A DNA stretch of 64,000 nucleotides from Parvibaculum sp040216885. GTDB taxonomy: Bacteria > Pseudomonadota > Alphaproteobacteria > Parvibaculales > Parvibaculaceae. This document shows, piece after piece, positions 27,753-37,052 of this stretch. A program made the translations under genes and the position numbers. Position 1 is the stretch's first letter. Every line of letters begins with the position of its first letter. Location of the stretch: positions 1-64,000 of the forward strand of contig JAVJOG010000021.1 of assembly GCA_040216885.1 (NCBI GenBank). Reading direction: 5' to 3'. Under the pieces are notes generated by a model. The model ran no database searches. It saw nothing but the letters and a program-made list of their open reading frames with translations, and was not told the DNA's origin.

Positions 27753-28742
27753 ATGAGCATTCTTGTGACTGGCGGCGCCGGCTATATCGGTAGCCATGCC
27801 GTCGTCGACCTGATGAACGCCGGCGAAGACGTGGTCGTGATCGACAATCTGTCGACCGGCTTCGACTGGGCCGTGCAGGCGCCCGAGGCGCTGTATGTCG
27901 GCGACATCGCGGATGAAGTGCTGGTCGACAGGATCATTGCGGAACGCAATGTCGAGGCCGTCATCCATTTCGCCGGTTCGATCATCGTCCCGGAATCGGT
28001 GACCGATCCGCTGAAGTATTATCTCAACAATACAGCCCATTCACGTACGCTGATCGAAAGATGCATCAAGGGCGGCGTCAGGCACTTCATCTTCTCGTCG
28101 ACGGCCGCGGTCTATGGCATGCCGGAGCGTTCGCCAGTCTGCGAGGGCGATCCGCTGGCGCCGATGTCGCCCTATGGCCGCTCCAAGCTGATGACGGAAT
28201 GGATGCTGCGCGATGTCGCAGACGCCCACGAGATGACTTACGCCGCGCTGCGCTACTTCAACGTGGCAGGTGCCGATCCGGAAGGTCGGATCGGACAATC
28301 GACCGCCAATGCGACGCATCTCATCAAGGTCGCCTGCCAGACCGCGCTCGGCCAACGCCCTTATATCGAGGTGTTCGGCGAGGATTATCCGACGGCGGAC
28401 GGCACCTGCGTTCGCGACTACATCCATGTCAGCGATCTCGCCGCCGCTCACACGGCTGCCCTTAACCATTTGCGCGGTGGCGGCGAAAACCTGATCGCCA
28501 ATTGCGGCTACGGGCATGGTTTCTCCGTGCGCGAAGTTCTGCACGCCGTCGAGCGCTCGGCGGGGCATGATTTCGAGGTTCGCCGTGCGCCGCGCCGCGC
28601 CGGCGATCCGGCCTCGATCGTCGCCGATCCTGCCAAGATCAAGCAGACCCTCGGTTGGGTTCCGGCCTATGACGACCTCGACACGATCGTCGGCCATGCG
28701 TTGACCTGGGAGCGAAAGCTTGCCGAGCGCAACAAACGCTGA
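27753..28742 (+). CDS. galE: UDP-glucose 4-epimerase
   Basis: Interconverts UDP-glucose and UDP-galactose (or the N-acetyl forms) using bound NAD, supplying sugars for surface polysaccharides. The 329-residue extended SDR has GGAGYIGSHAV at residues 6-16, SSTAAVYG with the catalytic Ser/Thr, and YGRSK with the Tyr-Lys pair. The C-terminal RAGDPASIVADPAKIKQTLG is typical of GalE. The gene starts 37 bases after cysNC and precedes glmU and glmS on the same strand, so this block concerns nucleotide sugars. Substrate preference cannot be read from the motifs. Confidence 0.9.
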   Translation: MSILVTGGAGYIGSHAVVDLMNAGEDVVVIDNLSTGFDWAVQAPEALYVGDIADEVLVDRIIAERNVEAVIHFAGSIIVPESVTDPLKYYLNNTAHSRTLIERCIKGGVRHFIFSSTAAVYGMPERSPVCEGDPLAPMSPYGRSKLMTEWMLRDVADAHEMTYAALRYFNVAGADPEGRIGQSTANATHLIKVACQTALGQRPYIEVFGEDYPTADGTCVRDYIHVSDLAAAHTAALNHLRGGGENLIANCGYGHGFSVREVLHAVERSAGHDFEVRRAPRRAGDPASIVADPAKIKQTLGWVPAYDDLDTIVGHALTWERKLAERNKR

Positions 28743-28862
28743 CAGACGACTTGTCGCCAGGACGGGGCGGATGGGCAACATAGTGAAATATAAATTTATT
28801 TCCCGGAAATTCGGGCTATGTGCCAGTTTCGGCCGAGCCCAAAACGGAGATAGTCGGCGACC

Positions 28863-30227
28863 ATGACGAGAGGCAGCGTCAGCACCATCATTCTTGCCGC
28901 GGGCAAGGGCACGCGCATGAAATCGCGCCTGCCGAAAGTGCTGCATCCGATTGCCGGGCGGCCGATGCTTGGCCATGTGCTGGCCGCCGTCGAGCGCGCG
29001 GGCGATGCCTGCCCCGTGCTGGTGCTTGCGCCCGGCATGGAGGAGATCGCTTCTTTTGCGTGCTCGCAACTACCCGGCGTCTTGCCCGTCGTACAGTCAA
29101 GCCCGCGCGGTACCGGAGATGCCGTGCGCGCCGCAGAGGTGGCGGTCGGTGTGGGCGAAGGCGTAGTTCTTGTCGTGTTCGGCGATACGCCGCTTGTGCG
29201 GAGCGAAGCCCTTTCCGGAATGATCGATGCCTGCAGCGCGGAGACACCTGTCGTCGTGCTCGGCTTTGAGGCAAGCAATCCGGCGCCGTATGGCCGCCTG
29301 GTTCTCGATGGCAAGGGAATGTTGACGCGAATTGTCGAAGCGAAGGATGCGACGCCCGAAGAGTTCGCGATTACGCTCTGCAATGGCGGTGCGATGGCGG
29401 TACGTCGGGAACATCTGTTTCGCCTCCTCGCGAAAGTCACCAACGACAATGCGAGCGGCGAGTATTATCTGCCCGACATCATTGGACTGGCGCGAGCCGA
29501 AAGCCTTCAATGCGCGGTGATCCGCGCGACCGAAGAAGATCTCCAGGGTGTCAACAGCCGTGCCGAACTGGCAATTGTCGAAGCCGCCCTGCAGCGCCGG
29601 CTACGCCAGGCCGCGATGGAAAACGGGACGACGATGCTCGATCCGGAAACGGTCTATATGAGTTTCGATACGGTGCTCGGCCGCGACGTAACGGTCGGCC
29701 AGAATGTCGTGTTCGGGCCGGGCGTGACAGTCGCCGAGGGCGCGACGATCAAGGCTTTCTCCCACATTGAAGGTGCGACGATCGCCGAAGGTGCCGAGAT
29801 CGGACCGTTCGCGCGCATTCGCCCGGGCAGCGAAATCGGCCGCAAGGCGAAAGTCGGCAATTTCGTCGAGACCAAAAAAGCGAAGGTCGAGGAAGGCGCC
29901 AAGATCAGCCATCTTTCCTATATCGGCGACGCGCGCGTCGGGGCCTACGCCAATATCGGCGCAGGCACCATCACCTGCAACTATGACGGTTACAACAAGT
30001 TCTTCACCGACATCGGCGCGGGCGCGTTTGTGGGCTCCAACACGGCTCTGGTTGCACCGGTCAAGATCGGCGACGGCGCCTACCTCGGGTCGGGCAGCGT
30101 CATCACCAAAGACGTGGCGGCGGATGCTCTGGCGGTCGCCCGCGGACGGCAATTCGAAAAAGGTGGCTGGGCGGCGGCATTTCGCGCGGCGCATGAGGGC
30201 ACCAAGAAAATCTCATCGGGCGATTAG
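28863..30227 (+). CDS. glmU: Bifunctional GlmU (glucosamine-1-phosphate acetyltransferase / UDP-GlcNAc pyrophosphorylase)
   Basis: Makes UDP-N-acetylglucosamine for peptidoglycan and lipopolysaccharide. The 454 residues start with the uridyltransferase domain (LAAGKGTRMKS at 10-20) and end with a left-handed beta-helix acetyltransferase domain made of hexapeptide repeats, including SHLSYIGDARVGAYANIGAG and the C-terminal GRQFEKGGWA. All expected parts are present. The stop codon is two bases before the glmS start, so the two genes form an operon for amino-sugar synthesis. Confidence 0.97.
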   Translation: MTRGSVSTIILAAGKGTRMKSRLPKVLHPIAGRPMLGHVLAAVERAGDACPVLVLAPGMEEIASFACSQLPGVLPVVQSSPRGTGDAVRAAEVAVGVGEGVVLVVFGDTPLVRSEALSGMIDACSAETPVVVLGFEASNPAPYGRLVLDGKGMLTRIVEAKDATPEEFAITLCNGGAMAVRREHLFRLLAKVTNDNASGEYYLPDIIGLARAESLQCAVIRATEEDLQGVNSRAELAIVEAALQRRLRQAAMENGTTMLDPETVYMSFDTVLGRDVTVGQNVVFGPGVTVAEGATIKAFSHIEGATIAEGAEIGPFARIRPGSEIGRKAKVGNFVETKKAKVEEGAKISHLSYIGDARVGAYANIGAGTITCNYDGYNKFFTDIGAGAFVGSNTALVAPVKIGDGAYLGSGSVITKDVAADALAVARGRQFEKGGWAAAFRAAHEGTKKISSGD

Positions 30228-30229
30228 TC

Positions 30230-32053
30230 ATGTGTGGAATTGTCGGCATCGTCGGAACGGAACCTGCTGCGCCCATCATACTCGAGGCGCTGAAGCGGCT
30301 CGAATATCGCGGCTATGACAGCGCCGGCATTGCGACGCTGCATGACGGCACCATCGAACGCCGTCGTGCCGAGGGAAAGCTCGTCAATCTGGACCGGCTG
30401 CTTACCGAGAACCCGCTCGACGGCGTCATCGGCATCGGCCACACGCGCTGGGCAACTCATGGTGCGCCTACCGAACGGAATGCGCATCCGCATGCCACCG
30501 ATCGCGTTGCCATCGTTCATAATGGAATCATCGAAAACTTCCGCGAACTACGAGAACGGCTGACGGCCGGCGGTGCCGTGTTTGTGACCGAAACCGACTC
30601 GGAGGTCGTCGCGCATCTCGTGACGCACTATCTCGACAAGGGGCTTGCGCCGCGCGAGGCCGCGGCCGCCGCGCTTGTCGAGCTCGAAGGTGCTTTTGCG
30701 CTCGGCATTGTGTTCAAGGGCGAGGAAGATCTTATCGTCGGCGCGCGCCGCGGCCCGCCGCTTGCGGTCGGCTATGGCAAGGGTGCCATGTATCTCGGAT
30801 CCGACGCCTTTGCGCTCGCGCCGATGACCAGCCGGGTCTGCTTCCTCGAAGATGGCGACAGAGTTGAGCTGACGCGCGAGGAGGCGCGCATATTCGACGC
30901 AAACGGCAACAAGGTTCAGCGTCCGGTCAAGATCACGGATGTTTCGGCGGCTCTTGTCGACAAGGGCAATCACCGACACTTCATGGCGAAGGAGATTTTC
31001 GAGCAGCCGGAGGTCGTCGGCCACACACTGTCTGAATATGTGAACCCTCTCGACGACACGATCCGTCTGCCGGTACTGCCGGTCGACCTCGCCTCGGTTC
31101 CGCGCATTACCATCGTCGCCTGCGGAACGGCCTATTACGCGGCGATGGTTGCCAAATACTGGTTCGAGCGCTATGCGCGCATCTCGGTCGAGGTCGATAT
31201 CGCGTCCGAGTTCCGCTACCGTGAAGCGGCGATGCCAGAAGGCGGTCTTGCCATCTTCATTTCGCAATCGGGCGAAACGGCCGACACACTGGCGGCTCTG
31301 CATTATTGCCGTTCGCAGGGGCAGAAAATCCTGTCGGTGGTCAATGTTGTCGAGTCGTCGATTGCACGTGCCTCCGATGCGATCCTGCCGACTTATGCGG
31401 GCCCCGAAATCGGCATTGCTTCGACCAAGGCCTTCACCTGCCAGTTGACCACGCTTGCCGTGCTGGCGATCCGGGCGGGGATTGCGCGCGGAACGCTCGA
31501 CCGGACCGACGAAGAGCGCCTGGTGCGGACTCTGATGGAAGTGCCACGCCACATCGCCGAAGCGCTGGCGCAGGACGAGGCCATCCAGGCCCTGAGCACG
31601 GAGTTTGCGAAGGCGCGGGATGTTCTTTACCTCGGCCGCGGGCACAACTACCCGATTGCGCTTGAGGGCGCCCTGAAGCTCAAGGAAATCTCCTATATCC
31701 ATGCGGAGGGCTATGCCGCTGGCGAGTTGAAACACGGTCCGATTGCCCTGATCGACGAGGACGTACCGGTTGTCGTCATAGCGCCGGTCGACGCCCTGTT
31801 CGAAAAGACAATCTCCAACATGCAGGAAGTCAGTGCGCGCGGGGCACGGGTTGTGCTGATTGCCGATCGTGCCGGCATCGAGCGGGCAGGGGGCGACATG
31901 TGGGCAACGATCACGGTCCCGGCCGTCGATCCGCTGATCGCGCCCATCGTCAACGCCATTCCCGTGCAGCTTCTCGCCTATCACGCCGCCGTTTCAAAGG
32001 GGACGGATGTCGACCAGCCGCGCAATCTTGCGAAGTCGGTGACGGTCGAATAA
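30230..32053 (+). CDS. glmS: Glutamine-fructose-6-phosphate aminotransferase
   Basis: First committed step of amino-sugar synthesis: fructose-6-phosphate and glutamine to glucosamine-6-phosphate. The 607-residue protein begins MCGIVGIVG, with Cys1 (after Met removal) as the glutaminase nucleophile. It has GHTRWATHG and the two SIS domains with ISQSGETADTLAAL, ending with PRNLAKSVTVE. Length and motifs are standard. It directly follows glmU, which uses its downstream product. No glmS ribozyme is seen or expected in this group. Confidence 0.98.
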   Translation: MCGIVGIVGTEPAAPIILEALKRLEYRGYDSAGIATLHDGTIERRRAEGKLVNLDRLLTENPLDGVIGIGHTRWATHGAPTERNAHPHATDRVAIVHNGIIENFRELRERLTAGGAVFVTETDSEVVAHLVTHYLDKGLAPREAAAAALVELEGAFALGIVFKGEEDLIVGARRGPPLAVGYGKGAMYLGSDAFALAPMTSRVCFLEDGDRVELTREEARIFDANGNKVQRPVKITDVSAALVDKGNHRHFMAKEIFEQPEVVGHTLSEYVNPLDDTIRLPVLPVDLASVPRITIVACGTAYYAAMVAKYWFERYARISVEVDIASEFRYREAAMPEGGLAIFISQSGETADTLAALHYCRSQGQKILSVVNVVESSIARASDAILPTYAGPEIGIASTKAFTCQLTTLAVLAIRAGIARGTLDRTDEERLVRTLMEVPRHIAEALAQDEAIQALSTEFAKARDVLYLGRGHNYPIALEGALKLKEISYIHAEGYAAGELKHGPIALIDEDVPVVVIAPVDALFEKTISNMQEVSARGARVVLIADRAGIERAGGDMWATITVPAVDPLIAPIVNAIPVQLLAYHAAVSKGTDVDQPRNLAKSVTVE

Positions 32054-32221
32054 CTGGCGATTCGCGGGCAGCGGCCCAAGTGGCGACGAAGAGAGCGCTG
32101 CAAGATCATGATTTCGTTGATTGTTTTTCTTCCCGGGGGGTGCCCGAAACAGCCGTGCTAGATTTTCTCGACAATTAGAGCGGCGATGCGTCGGGGAGGG
32201 CCGGTTGATGCGGTGTCCGGT

Positions 32222-33493
32222 ATGCCCAGCCTGAAAAATATCAAATGGCATCATGCCCGCGCAGCAGCGCTGGCGGCAGGCTTGCTTCTGGCTACCGGCA
32301 GCGTGGCGGCTCAGGGCAGCGCCGCGGAAGCGACAGCGCTTATGGGCGCCGGAGCAGAGGCCATCGAGAGTGGCCAGTTCGACAAGGCGGCCACCGATTT
32401 CTCAAACGCTCTGGACAGTGGGGGCCTTGATGCCGCGGGCAGGGCGCTTGCCCACTATCACCGCGCCATCGCTTTCCAGAAGACCGGCCAGCAGGACGCA
32501 GCGATCGGCGATTATACGCGGGCCATCGGAACCGGCACTTTGCCTGCCGCAGTTCAGGCGCGCGCTCACTACAATCGCGGGATTGCGCTGGCGACAGTCG
32601 GCGACACGGAAAAGGCGGAGGCCGACTACCGCGCAACCATCGCACTCGCTCCCGACTATGCGGCGGTCTATCACAATCTCGCCAATCTCGAGCGGCGACG
32701 CCAAGCCTATGAAGCGGCCATCGGCAATTATTCCACCGCGATCCGGCTTATGTCGGGCAACGAGCGCAAACTTCCGTTGTTCGGCCGCGCTCTGGCCTAT
32801 GAGCAAACCGGAGACCTTCGTGGTGCCGAGACGGATTTGCGGGAAGCGCTGGCGGTCGATCCCGAATTCGAGATTGCGAGCACAAAGCTTGCCGAGCTGA
32901 CGGCCCGTCCTGCCGCGCATGCCGCGAAGCCGGCGCCCCAGATCCAGGCGGCAAAATCGCCGGAACCGCGCGTGCTGCCGGCGACGCTGACGCCGTTCCA
33001 GAGCGCCTCGTCGGGACATGAAGGCGGTGGTGCTATCCGCATAGCAAGTTCGGGCGGATGGGAGACGACCGCAGTTCGCACCGCCTCGGCGGAGAAGAAA
33101 CCAGCGGACATTGCCGCCGCGGTGCCGGAGCCCGGGCGAGAGGCGGAGAAGGCGAATGACGGCCTGACCACAGCGTCGCTGCGACCGACTTCACTGTTGC
33201 CGCATCCAACTTCGCAAGCCCCATTGCGGCAACCCGGAACCAAAGTGCCCTATCGGCTGCAACTTGGCGCGTTCCGAGACGAGGCAACCGCAGCCGAAGA
33301 GTGGAACCGGATTTCCCGCTCGGCGGAGGCGGTGGTCGGCGCGTACGAGCATTTCGTGCAACGCGCAGACCTTGGCGAACGGGGTGTCTTCTATCGGCTC
33401 AGGGCGGGTGGGTTTGAGGGTATCGGTGAGGCGCGTGCCGCCTGCAAAGCGCTTGAAGCTCGGAAAATCGCCTGCGTGGTCGTCGGCGGTTGA
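32222..33493 (+). CDS. TPR and SPOR domain protein, exported
   Basis: A 423-residue protein with a signal peptide (MPSLKNIKWHHARAAALAAG, cleavage near VAAQ). Three or four tetratricopeptide repeats lie at about residues 35-210 (ALAHYHRAIAFQKTGQQDAA, ARAHYNRGIALATVGDTEKA). A long Ala/Pro-rich linker follows, then a C-terminal SPOR domain (about 335-420, YRLQLGAFRDEATAAEEWNR). SPOR domains bind denuded septal glycan, so a role in the periplasm at the division site is likely. An ATG 36 bases upstream is also in frame. The gene follows glmS, consistent with a cell-wall theme. Confidence 0.8.
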   Translation: MPSLKNIKWHHARAAALAAGLLLATGSVAAQGSAAEATALMGAGAEAIESGQFDKAATDFSNALDSGGLDAAGRALAHYHRAIAFQKTGQQDAAIGDYTRAIGTGTLPAAVQARAHYNRGIALATVGDTEKAEADYRATIALAPDYAAVYHNLANLERRRQAYEAAIGNYSTAIRLMSGNERKLPLFGRALAYEQTGDLRGAETDLREALAVDPEFEIASTKLAELTARPAAHAAKPAPQIQAAKSPEPRVLPATLTPFQSASSGHEGGGAIRIASSGGWETTAVRTASAEKKPADIAAAVPEPGREAEKANDGLTTASLRPTSLLPHPTSQAPLRQPGTKVPYRLQLGAFRDEATAAEEWNRISRSAEAVVGAYEHFVQRADLGERGVFYRLRAGGFEGIGEARAACKALEARKIACVVVGG

Positions 33494-33638
33494 CCACCTA
33501 ATTCCCTTCGCCGACCGGCACTTGACGTAGCGGCGGAGCGCCAGCCTTGGGCTGCCCATCGGAATGGTTGTCGAAAGGCCGCTTTGGTCGATAAACTCCC
33601 CGCAACAATAAACAACCGAGTTTCGGAAAGGGAGACGG

Positions 33639-35147
33639 ATGGCCCAGCAAGCGGTGGGACTCACAGGCTTTGGCGGGTACATCCCGCGGCTTCGGCTTCA
33701 GCGGAAAGCCGTGGCTCAGGCCAATGCATGGATAGCGCCCAACTTTCTCGGAAAGGGGAAGGGCGAGCGTTCGATGGCCAATTGGGACGAGGACTCAATC
33801 ACCATGGCCGTCGAGGCGGCGCGCGACCTGCTTGGGCCCGATGATAATCGGAGCCATGTCGATGCGCTCTATTTCGGTTCCACGACCATGCCGTTCAAGG
33901 ACCGTCTCAACAGCGGCATTATCGCCGCAGCCCTGACGCTCGACGAAAATGTTCGCGCCGTGGATGTCGCGTCGACTCAGCGCGCCGGAACCTCGGCGCT
34001 TATGCAGGCATTGGCGGCCGTAAAGGGCGGCGAAGCCCGCAACGCCGTCGTGCTGGCAGCAGATCACCGCAAGACCAAGGCGGTGACATCCCAAGAGCTC
34101 GACTTCGGCGATGGCGCCGCAGCGGTGATGGTCGGCACCGACAATGTAATCGCTACCTATCTCGGTGGCGCGAGCCTCACCATCGATTTCGTCGATCACT
34201 TCAAGGGCGATACCGAGGAGTTCGACTACAACTGGGAAGAACGCTGGATCCGCGACGAAGGCTTTGCGAAGATCGTTCCGCGGGCCGTCAAGGCGGCACT
34301 TGAAAAATCAGGCGTAAATGCCGGAGATATAAAGCATTTCGTCCTTCCGTGTATCTTCGGAGACAAGTTTGCGCAACAGCTTGCCAAGCGTTCGGGCATT
34401 GCACCGGAAGTGGCTCGCGACACGCTGGCGCTGAACTGCGGCGAAACAGGTGCCGCGCATGCGCTGGTGATGCTGGTGAATACGCTTCAGAAGGACGCGA
34501 AGCCTGGCGACAAGGTTCTGGTGCTGCATTTCGGCGGCGGCTGCGATGCGCTGGTTTTCGAGGTGACCGACAAGATTGCGAGCCAGGCGGGCAAGCGCGG
34601 GATCGTCGGTTCGTTGGCCACGCGCGTCGAGGAAACCAATTACATGAAGTTTCTCACCTTCAACGGGCTCGTTGAATGGGAAAAGGGCATGCGCGCCGAG
34701 CAGGACAAGAAGACGGCCTTGACGACTCTTTATCGCAACGAAGACATGCTGATGGGCCTCGTGGGCGGTCGTTGCAAGGAAACCGGCGTCGTTCAGTTCC
34801 CGCGTTCGCGCATTTCGGTCAATCCGAACAATCATACGGTCGATACGCAGGAGCCTTACAAGTTTGCCGATCGGAAGGCGAAAATCCTCTCCTGGTCGGC
34901 GGACTTTCTCTCCTTCAGCATGAACCCGCCCAATCACTACGGCATGGTCGTGTTCGAAGAGGGCGGCCGGATCATGATGGATTTCACCGATGTCGAAACC
35001 GGCACGGTCGATTCCGGCATGGAAGTGAAGCTCGTATTCCGGATTAAGGAATTCGACGACAAGCGCGGTTTCCGGCGTTATTTCTGGAAAGCGGTGCCGA
35101 TCGCGGCGAGCGCCTCGAAATCACAAACGGGCCAAGCGGCCGAATAG
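33639..35147 (+). CDS. HMG-CoA synthase-like thiolase-fold protein fused to a DUF35 OB-fold domain; catalytic residues degenerate
   Basis: A 502-residue two-domain protein. Residues 1-350 resemble the HMG-CoA synthase branch of the thiolase fold (VGLTGFGGYIPRLRL, later LHFGGGCDALVF). Residues from about 370 resemble DUF35, with a zinc-ribbon remnant (GGRCKETGVVQFPRSR) and an OB-fold. Against archaeal HMG-CoA synthase the cysteine of FACKAGT falls at Gln in STQRAGT, and the histidine of FHQPNGKF falls at Pro. The ribbon keeps one of four cysteines. It may be a scaffold or acyl-CoA-binding partner for the thiolase starting 11 bases later. Preceded by GGAAAGGGAGACGG; function not established. 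Confidence 0.75.
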   Translation: MAQQAVGLTGFGGYIPRLRLQRKAVAQANAWIAPNFLGKGKGERSMANWDEDSITMAVEAARDLLGPDDNRSHVDALYFGSTTMPFKDRLNSGIIAAALTLDENVRAVDVASTQRAGTSALMQALAAVKGGEARNAVVLAADHRKTKAVTSQELDFGDGAAAVMVGTDNVIATYLGGASLTIDFVDHFKGDTEEFDYNWEERWIRDEGFAKIVPRAVKAALEKSGVNAGDIKHFVLPCIFGDKFAQQLAKRSGIAPEVARDTLALNCGETGAAHALVMLVNTLQKDAKPGDKVLVLHFGGGCDALVFEVTDKIASQAGKRGIVGSLATRVEETNYMKFLTFNGLVEWEKGMRAEQDKKTALTTLYRNEDMLMGLVGGRCKETGVVQFPRSRISVNPNNHTVDTQEPYKFADRKAKILSWSADFLSFSMNPPNHYGMVVFEEGGRIMMDFTDVETGTVDSGMEVKLVFRIKEFDDKRGFRRYFWKAVPIAASASKSQTGQAAE

Positions 35148-35158
35148 GGAGACACGAC

Positions 35159-36361
35159 ATGGCGGCAGGTATCAAGGACAAGGTCGCAATCCTCGGCATG
35201 GGGTGCTCGAAATTCGGCGAACGATGGGACGCTGGTCCTGAAGAGCTGATGGTCGAAGCGTATCTCGAGGCGATGCAGGACGCAGGCATCGAGCCAACGC
35301 AGCTCGACGCGGCGTGGTTCTCGACCCATATCGACGAAATCGGAACCGGCAAGGGCGGCACGCCGCTTTCGGTCGCGCTGCGGCTCCCCAATATCGCAGT
35401 GACACGCGTCGAAAACTTCTGCGCCTCGGGCTCGGAAGCGTTGCGTGGTGCGGTCTATGCTGTTGCTTCAGGTGCGGCCGACATCGCGCTTGCGGTCGGC
35501 GTCGAGAAACTGAAAGACACAGGCTATGGCGGCCTTCCGGTCGGGAATATGGGCACGCTCAATCCGCAGTGGTCGCCGTCCGGCTCAGCGCCGGGCAACT
35601 TCGCACAGCTGGCCTCGGCTTACCGGGCCAAGCATGGCGTCAACAAGGATGACCTGAAACGCGCTATCGCCCATGTTTCGGTCAAGAGCCATGCCAACGG
35701 CGCCAAGAACCCCAAGGCCCACCTGCGCAATCCCGTGACCGAGGAACAGGTCATGGGCGCGCCGATGATTGCCGAACCGCTTGGCCTGTTCGACTGCTGC
35801 GGCGTGTCGGACGGTGCGGCGGCGGCCATTGTGACCACGCCCGAAATCGCCAAGGCGATGGGCAAGAGCAATATCGTGACCGTGAAGGCGATGCAGCTCT
35901 CGGTGTCGAACGGGCTCGAGTCGCAGCACAATAGCTGGGACGGTCGCTATTTCCATACGGCGCGGAGCGCGGCCCAGAAGGCCTGCAAGGAAGCCGGCAT
36001 CGACAATCCGCGCGCGGAGGTCAGCATGATGGAAGTGCATGACTGTTTCTCCATCACCGAACTGGTGACCATGGAAGACCTCTTCATCTCGCCCGAAGGC
36101 GGCGCTGTGAAGGACGTCATGGACGGCTTCTACGATGCCGACGGCAAGGTTCCCTGCCAGATCGACGGAGGCCTGAAATGCTTCGGACACCCGATCGGCG
36201 CGTCGGGCCTGCGCATGGCCTATGAGATGTATCTCCAGCTTCAGGGCCGTGCCGGCGAAAGACAGCTCGCCAATCCGAAGATCGGCCTGACCCACAACCT
36301 CGGCGGCGCGCCATCGCAGAATGTCTGCTCGGTGACGATTATCGGCGCACATGGCGCCTGA
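35159..36361 (+). CDS. Thiolase family protein (SCP2/lipid-transfer type)
   Basis: A 400-residue thiolase-fold enzyme acting on acyl-CoA. The nucleophile cysteine is in ENFCASGSEALR (about residue 84), HDCFSITEL replaces the classical HEAFA and is typical of SCP-x/Ltp-type thiolases, and CFGHPIGASGLR carries the second His. Thiolysis or the reverse condensation is possible; some relatives are retro-aldolases that need a DUF35 partner. It follows the HMGS/DUF35 fusion by 11 bases and ends 24 bases before a strong terminator, so the two genes are a unit and their products may form one complex. Confidence 0.88.
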   Translation: MAAGIKDKVAILGMGCSKFGERWDAGPEELMVEAYLEAMQDAGIEPTQLDAAWFSTHIDEIGTGKGGTPLSVALRLPNIAVTRVENFCASGSEALRGAVYAVASGAADIALAVGVEKLKDTGYGGLPVGNMGTLNPQWSPSGSAPGNFAQLASAYRAKHGVNKDDLKRAIAHVSVKSHANGAKNPKAHLRNPVTEEQVMGAPMIAEPLGLFDCCGVSDGAAAAIVTTPEIAKAMGKSNIVTVKAMQLSVSNGLESQHNSWDGRYFHTARSAAQKACKEAGIDNPRAEVSMMEVHDCFSITELVTMEDLFISPEGGAVKDVMDGFYDADGKVPCQIDGGLKCFGHPIGASGLRMAYEMYLQLQGRAGERQLANPKIGLTHNLGGAPSQNVCSVTIIGAHGA

Positions 36362-36384
36362 CAGTCAGACAGTCCGCGAAACAG

Positions 36385-36414
36385 AAAAGGCCGGGAACGT
36401 TTCCCGGCCTTTTT
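36385..36414. terminator. Strong bidirectional rho-independent terminator
   Basis: AAAAGGCCGGGAA and TTCCCGGCCTTTTT form a perfect 13-base-pair stem with a three-base loop, with A-run and T-run flanks. It separates the plus-strand thiolase unit from the convergent PAS gene and can work in both directions. Confidence 0.92.
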
Positions 36415-36437
36415 CGTTGGCACAGGCGTAGGCTTGT

Positions 36438-36947
36438 CTAGGCGACCGATGCCATTCTGGTTGCAGGCTGAACGAGGCAAGTCTCGGCCGTCGGGGCGAT
36501 GACGACAAAAATCTGGTCGACATCCGCACCCGTGGTCGACACGGGAAAGACCCCGCGGTGAACGACGACGAATTCCTTCGCCTTGACCGGCAGATTGGTC
36601 ACCGAATAGATCGGTTGAATGCTCTCCATCACCCGGAGGAATTCGCGCCGCCGTATTTCGGTTCCCTCGGGCGTCAGATTGTCGCCGAGAATCTTGCCAG
36701 TGTAGTCGATACCGAAAATCTCGGTGCAGCCGGTGCCTGCGAGCCGATATCTGAACTGAAGCTCCTGGCCAATTGTCACCTTCTCCAGAACCAGAAGCCA
36801 GCGGAGCAAGCCGGTGATCTCTCCCGGCACGATGCTGTGACGCAAGGGAGCTGCATCGCCCTGCCTAAGGCTCTTCCAATAGCCGTCGAACGCCCGGACC
36901 GGATGCCGGGCAGGGAGATTGTCGAGACCGATTTCGGTGTAGGGCAC
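36438..36947 (-). CDS. PAS domain protein (PAS_5 type)
   Basis: A 169-residue soluble protein matching the PAS_5 pattern common in Alphaproteobacteria: HPVRAFDGYWKSLRQGDAAP and PGEITGLLRWLLVLE, then FRYRLAGTGCTEIFGIDYTGK and RREFLRVMESIQPIY. No output domain is attached, so it may be a stand-alone sensor or an adaptor. The ligand is unknown. It converges on the thiolase unit across the terminator and is 105 bases downstream of the enoyl-CoA hydratase gene on the same strand. Confidence 0.8.
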   Translation of the reverse strand: MPYTEIGLDNLPARHPVRAFDGYWKSLRQGDAAPLRHSIVPGEITGLLRWLLVLEKVTIGQELQFRYRLAGTGCTEIFGIDYTGKILGDNLTPEGTEIRRREFLRVMESIQPIYSVTNLPVKAKEFVVVHRGVFPVSTTGADVDQIFVVIAPTAETCLVQPATRMASVA

Positions 36948-37052
36948 GAACAGACCTGCTGGACGAATTTTGCGATTGGCCCAGAATGACCTGCATTCTT
37001 TAGCAAAACGTCACCGAATCGCATGGTGATCTGATGGTTTTAGGCGCCTGCC

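Noticed and set aside
28788..28797. ATAAATTTAT palindrome between galE and glmU as an operator
   Set aside because: Only ten bases, AT-rich and without a second site; chance is as likely.
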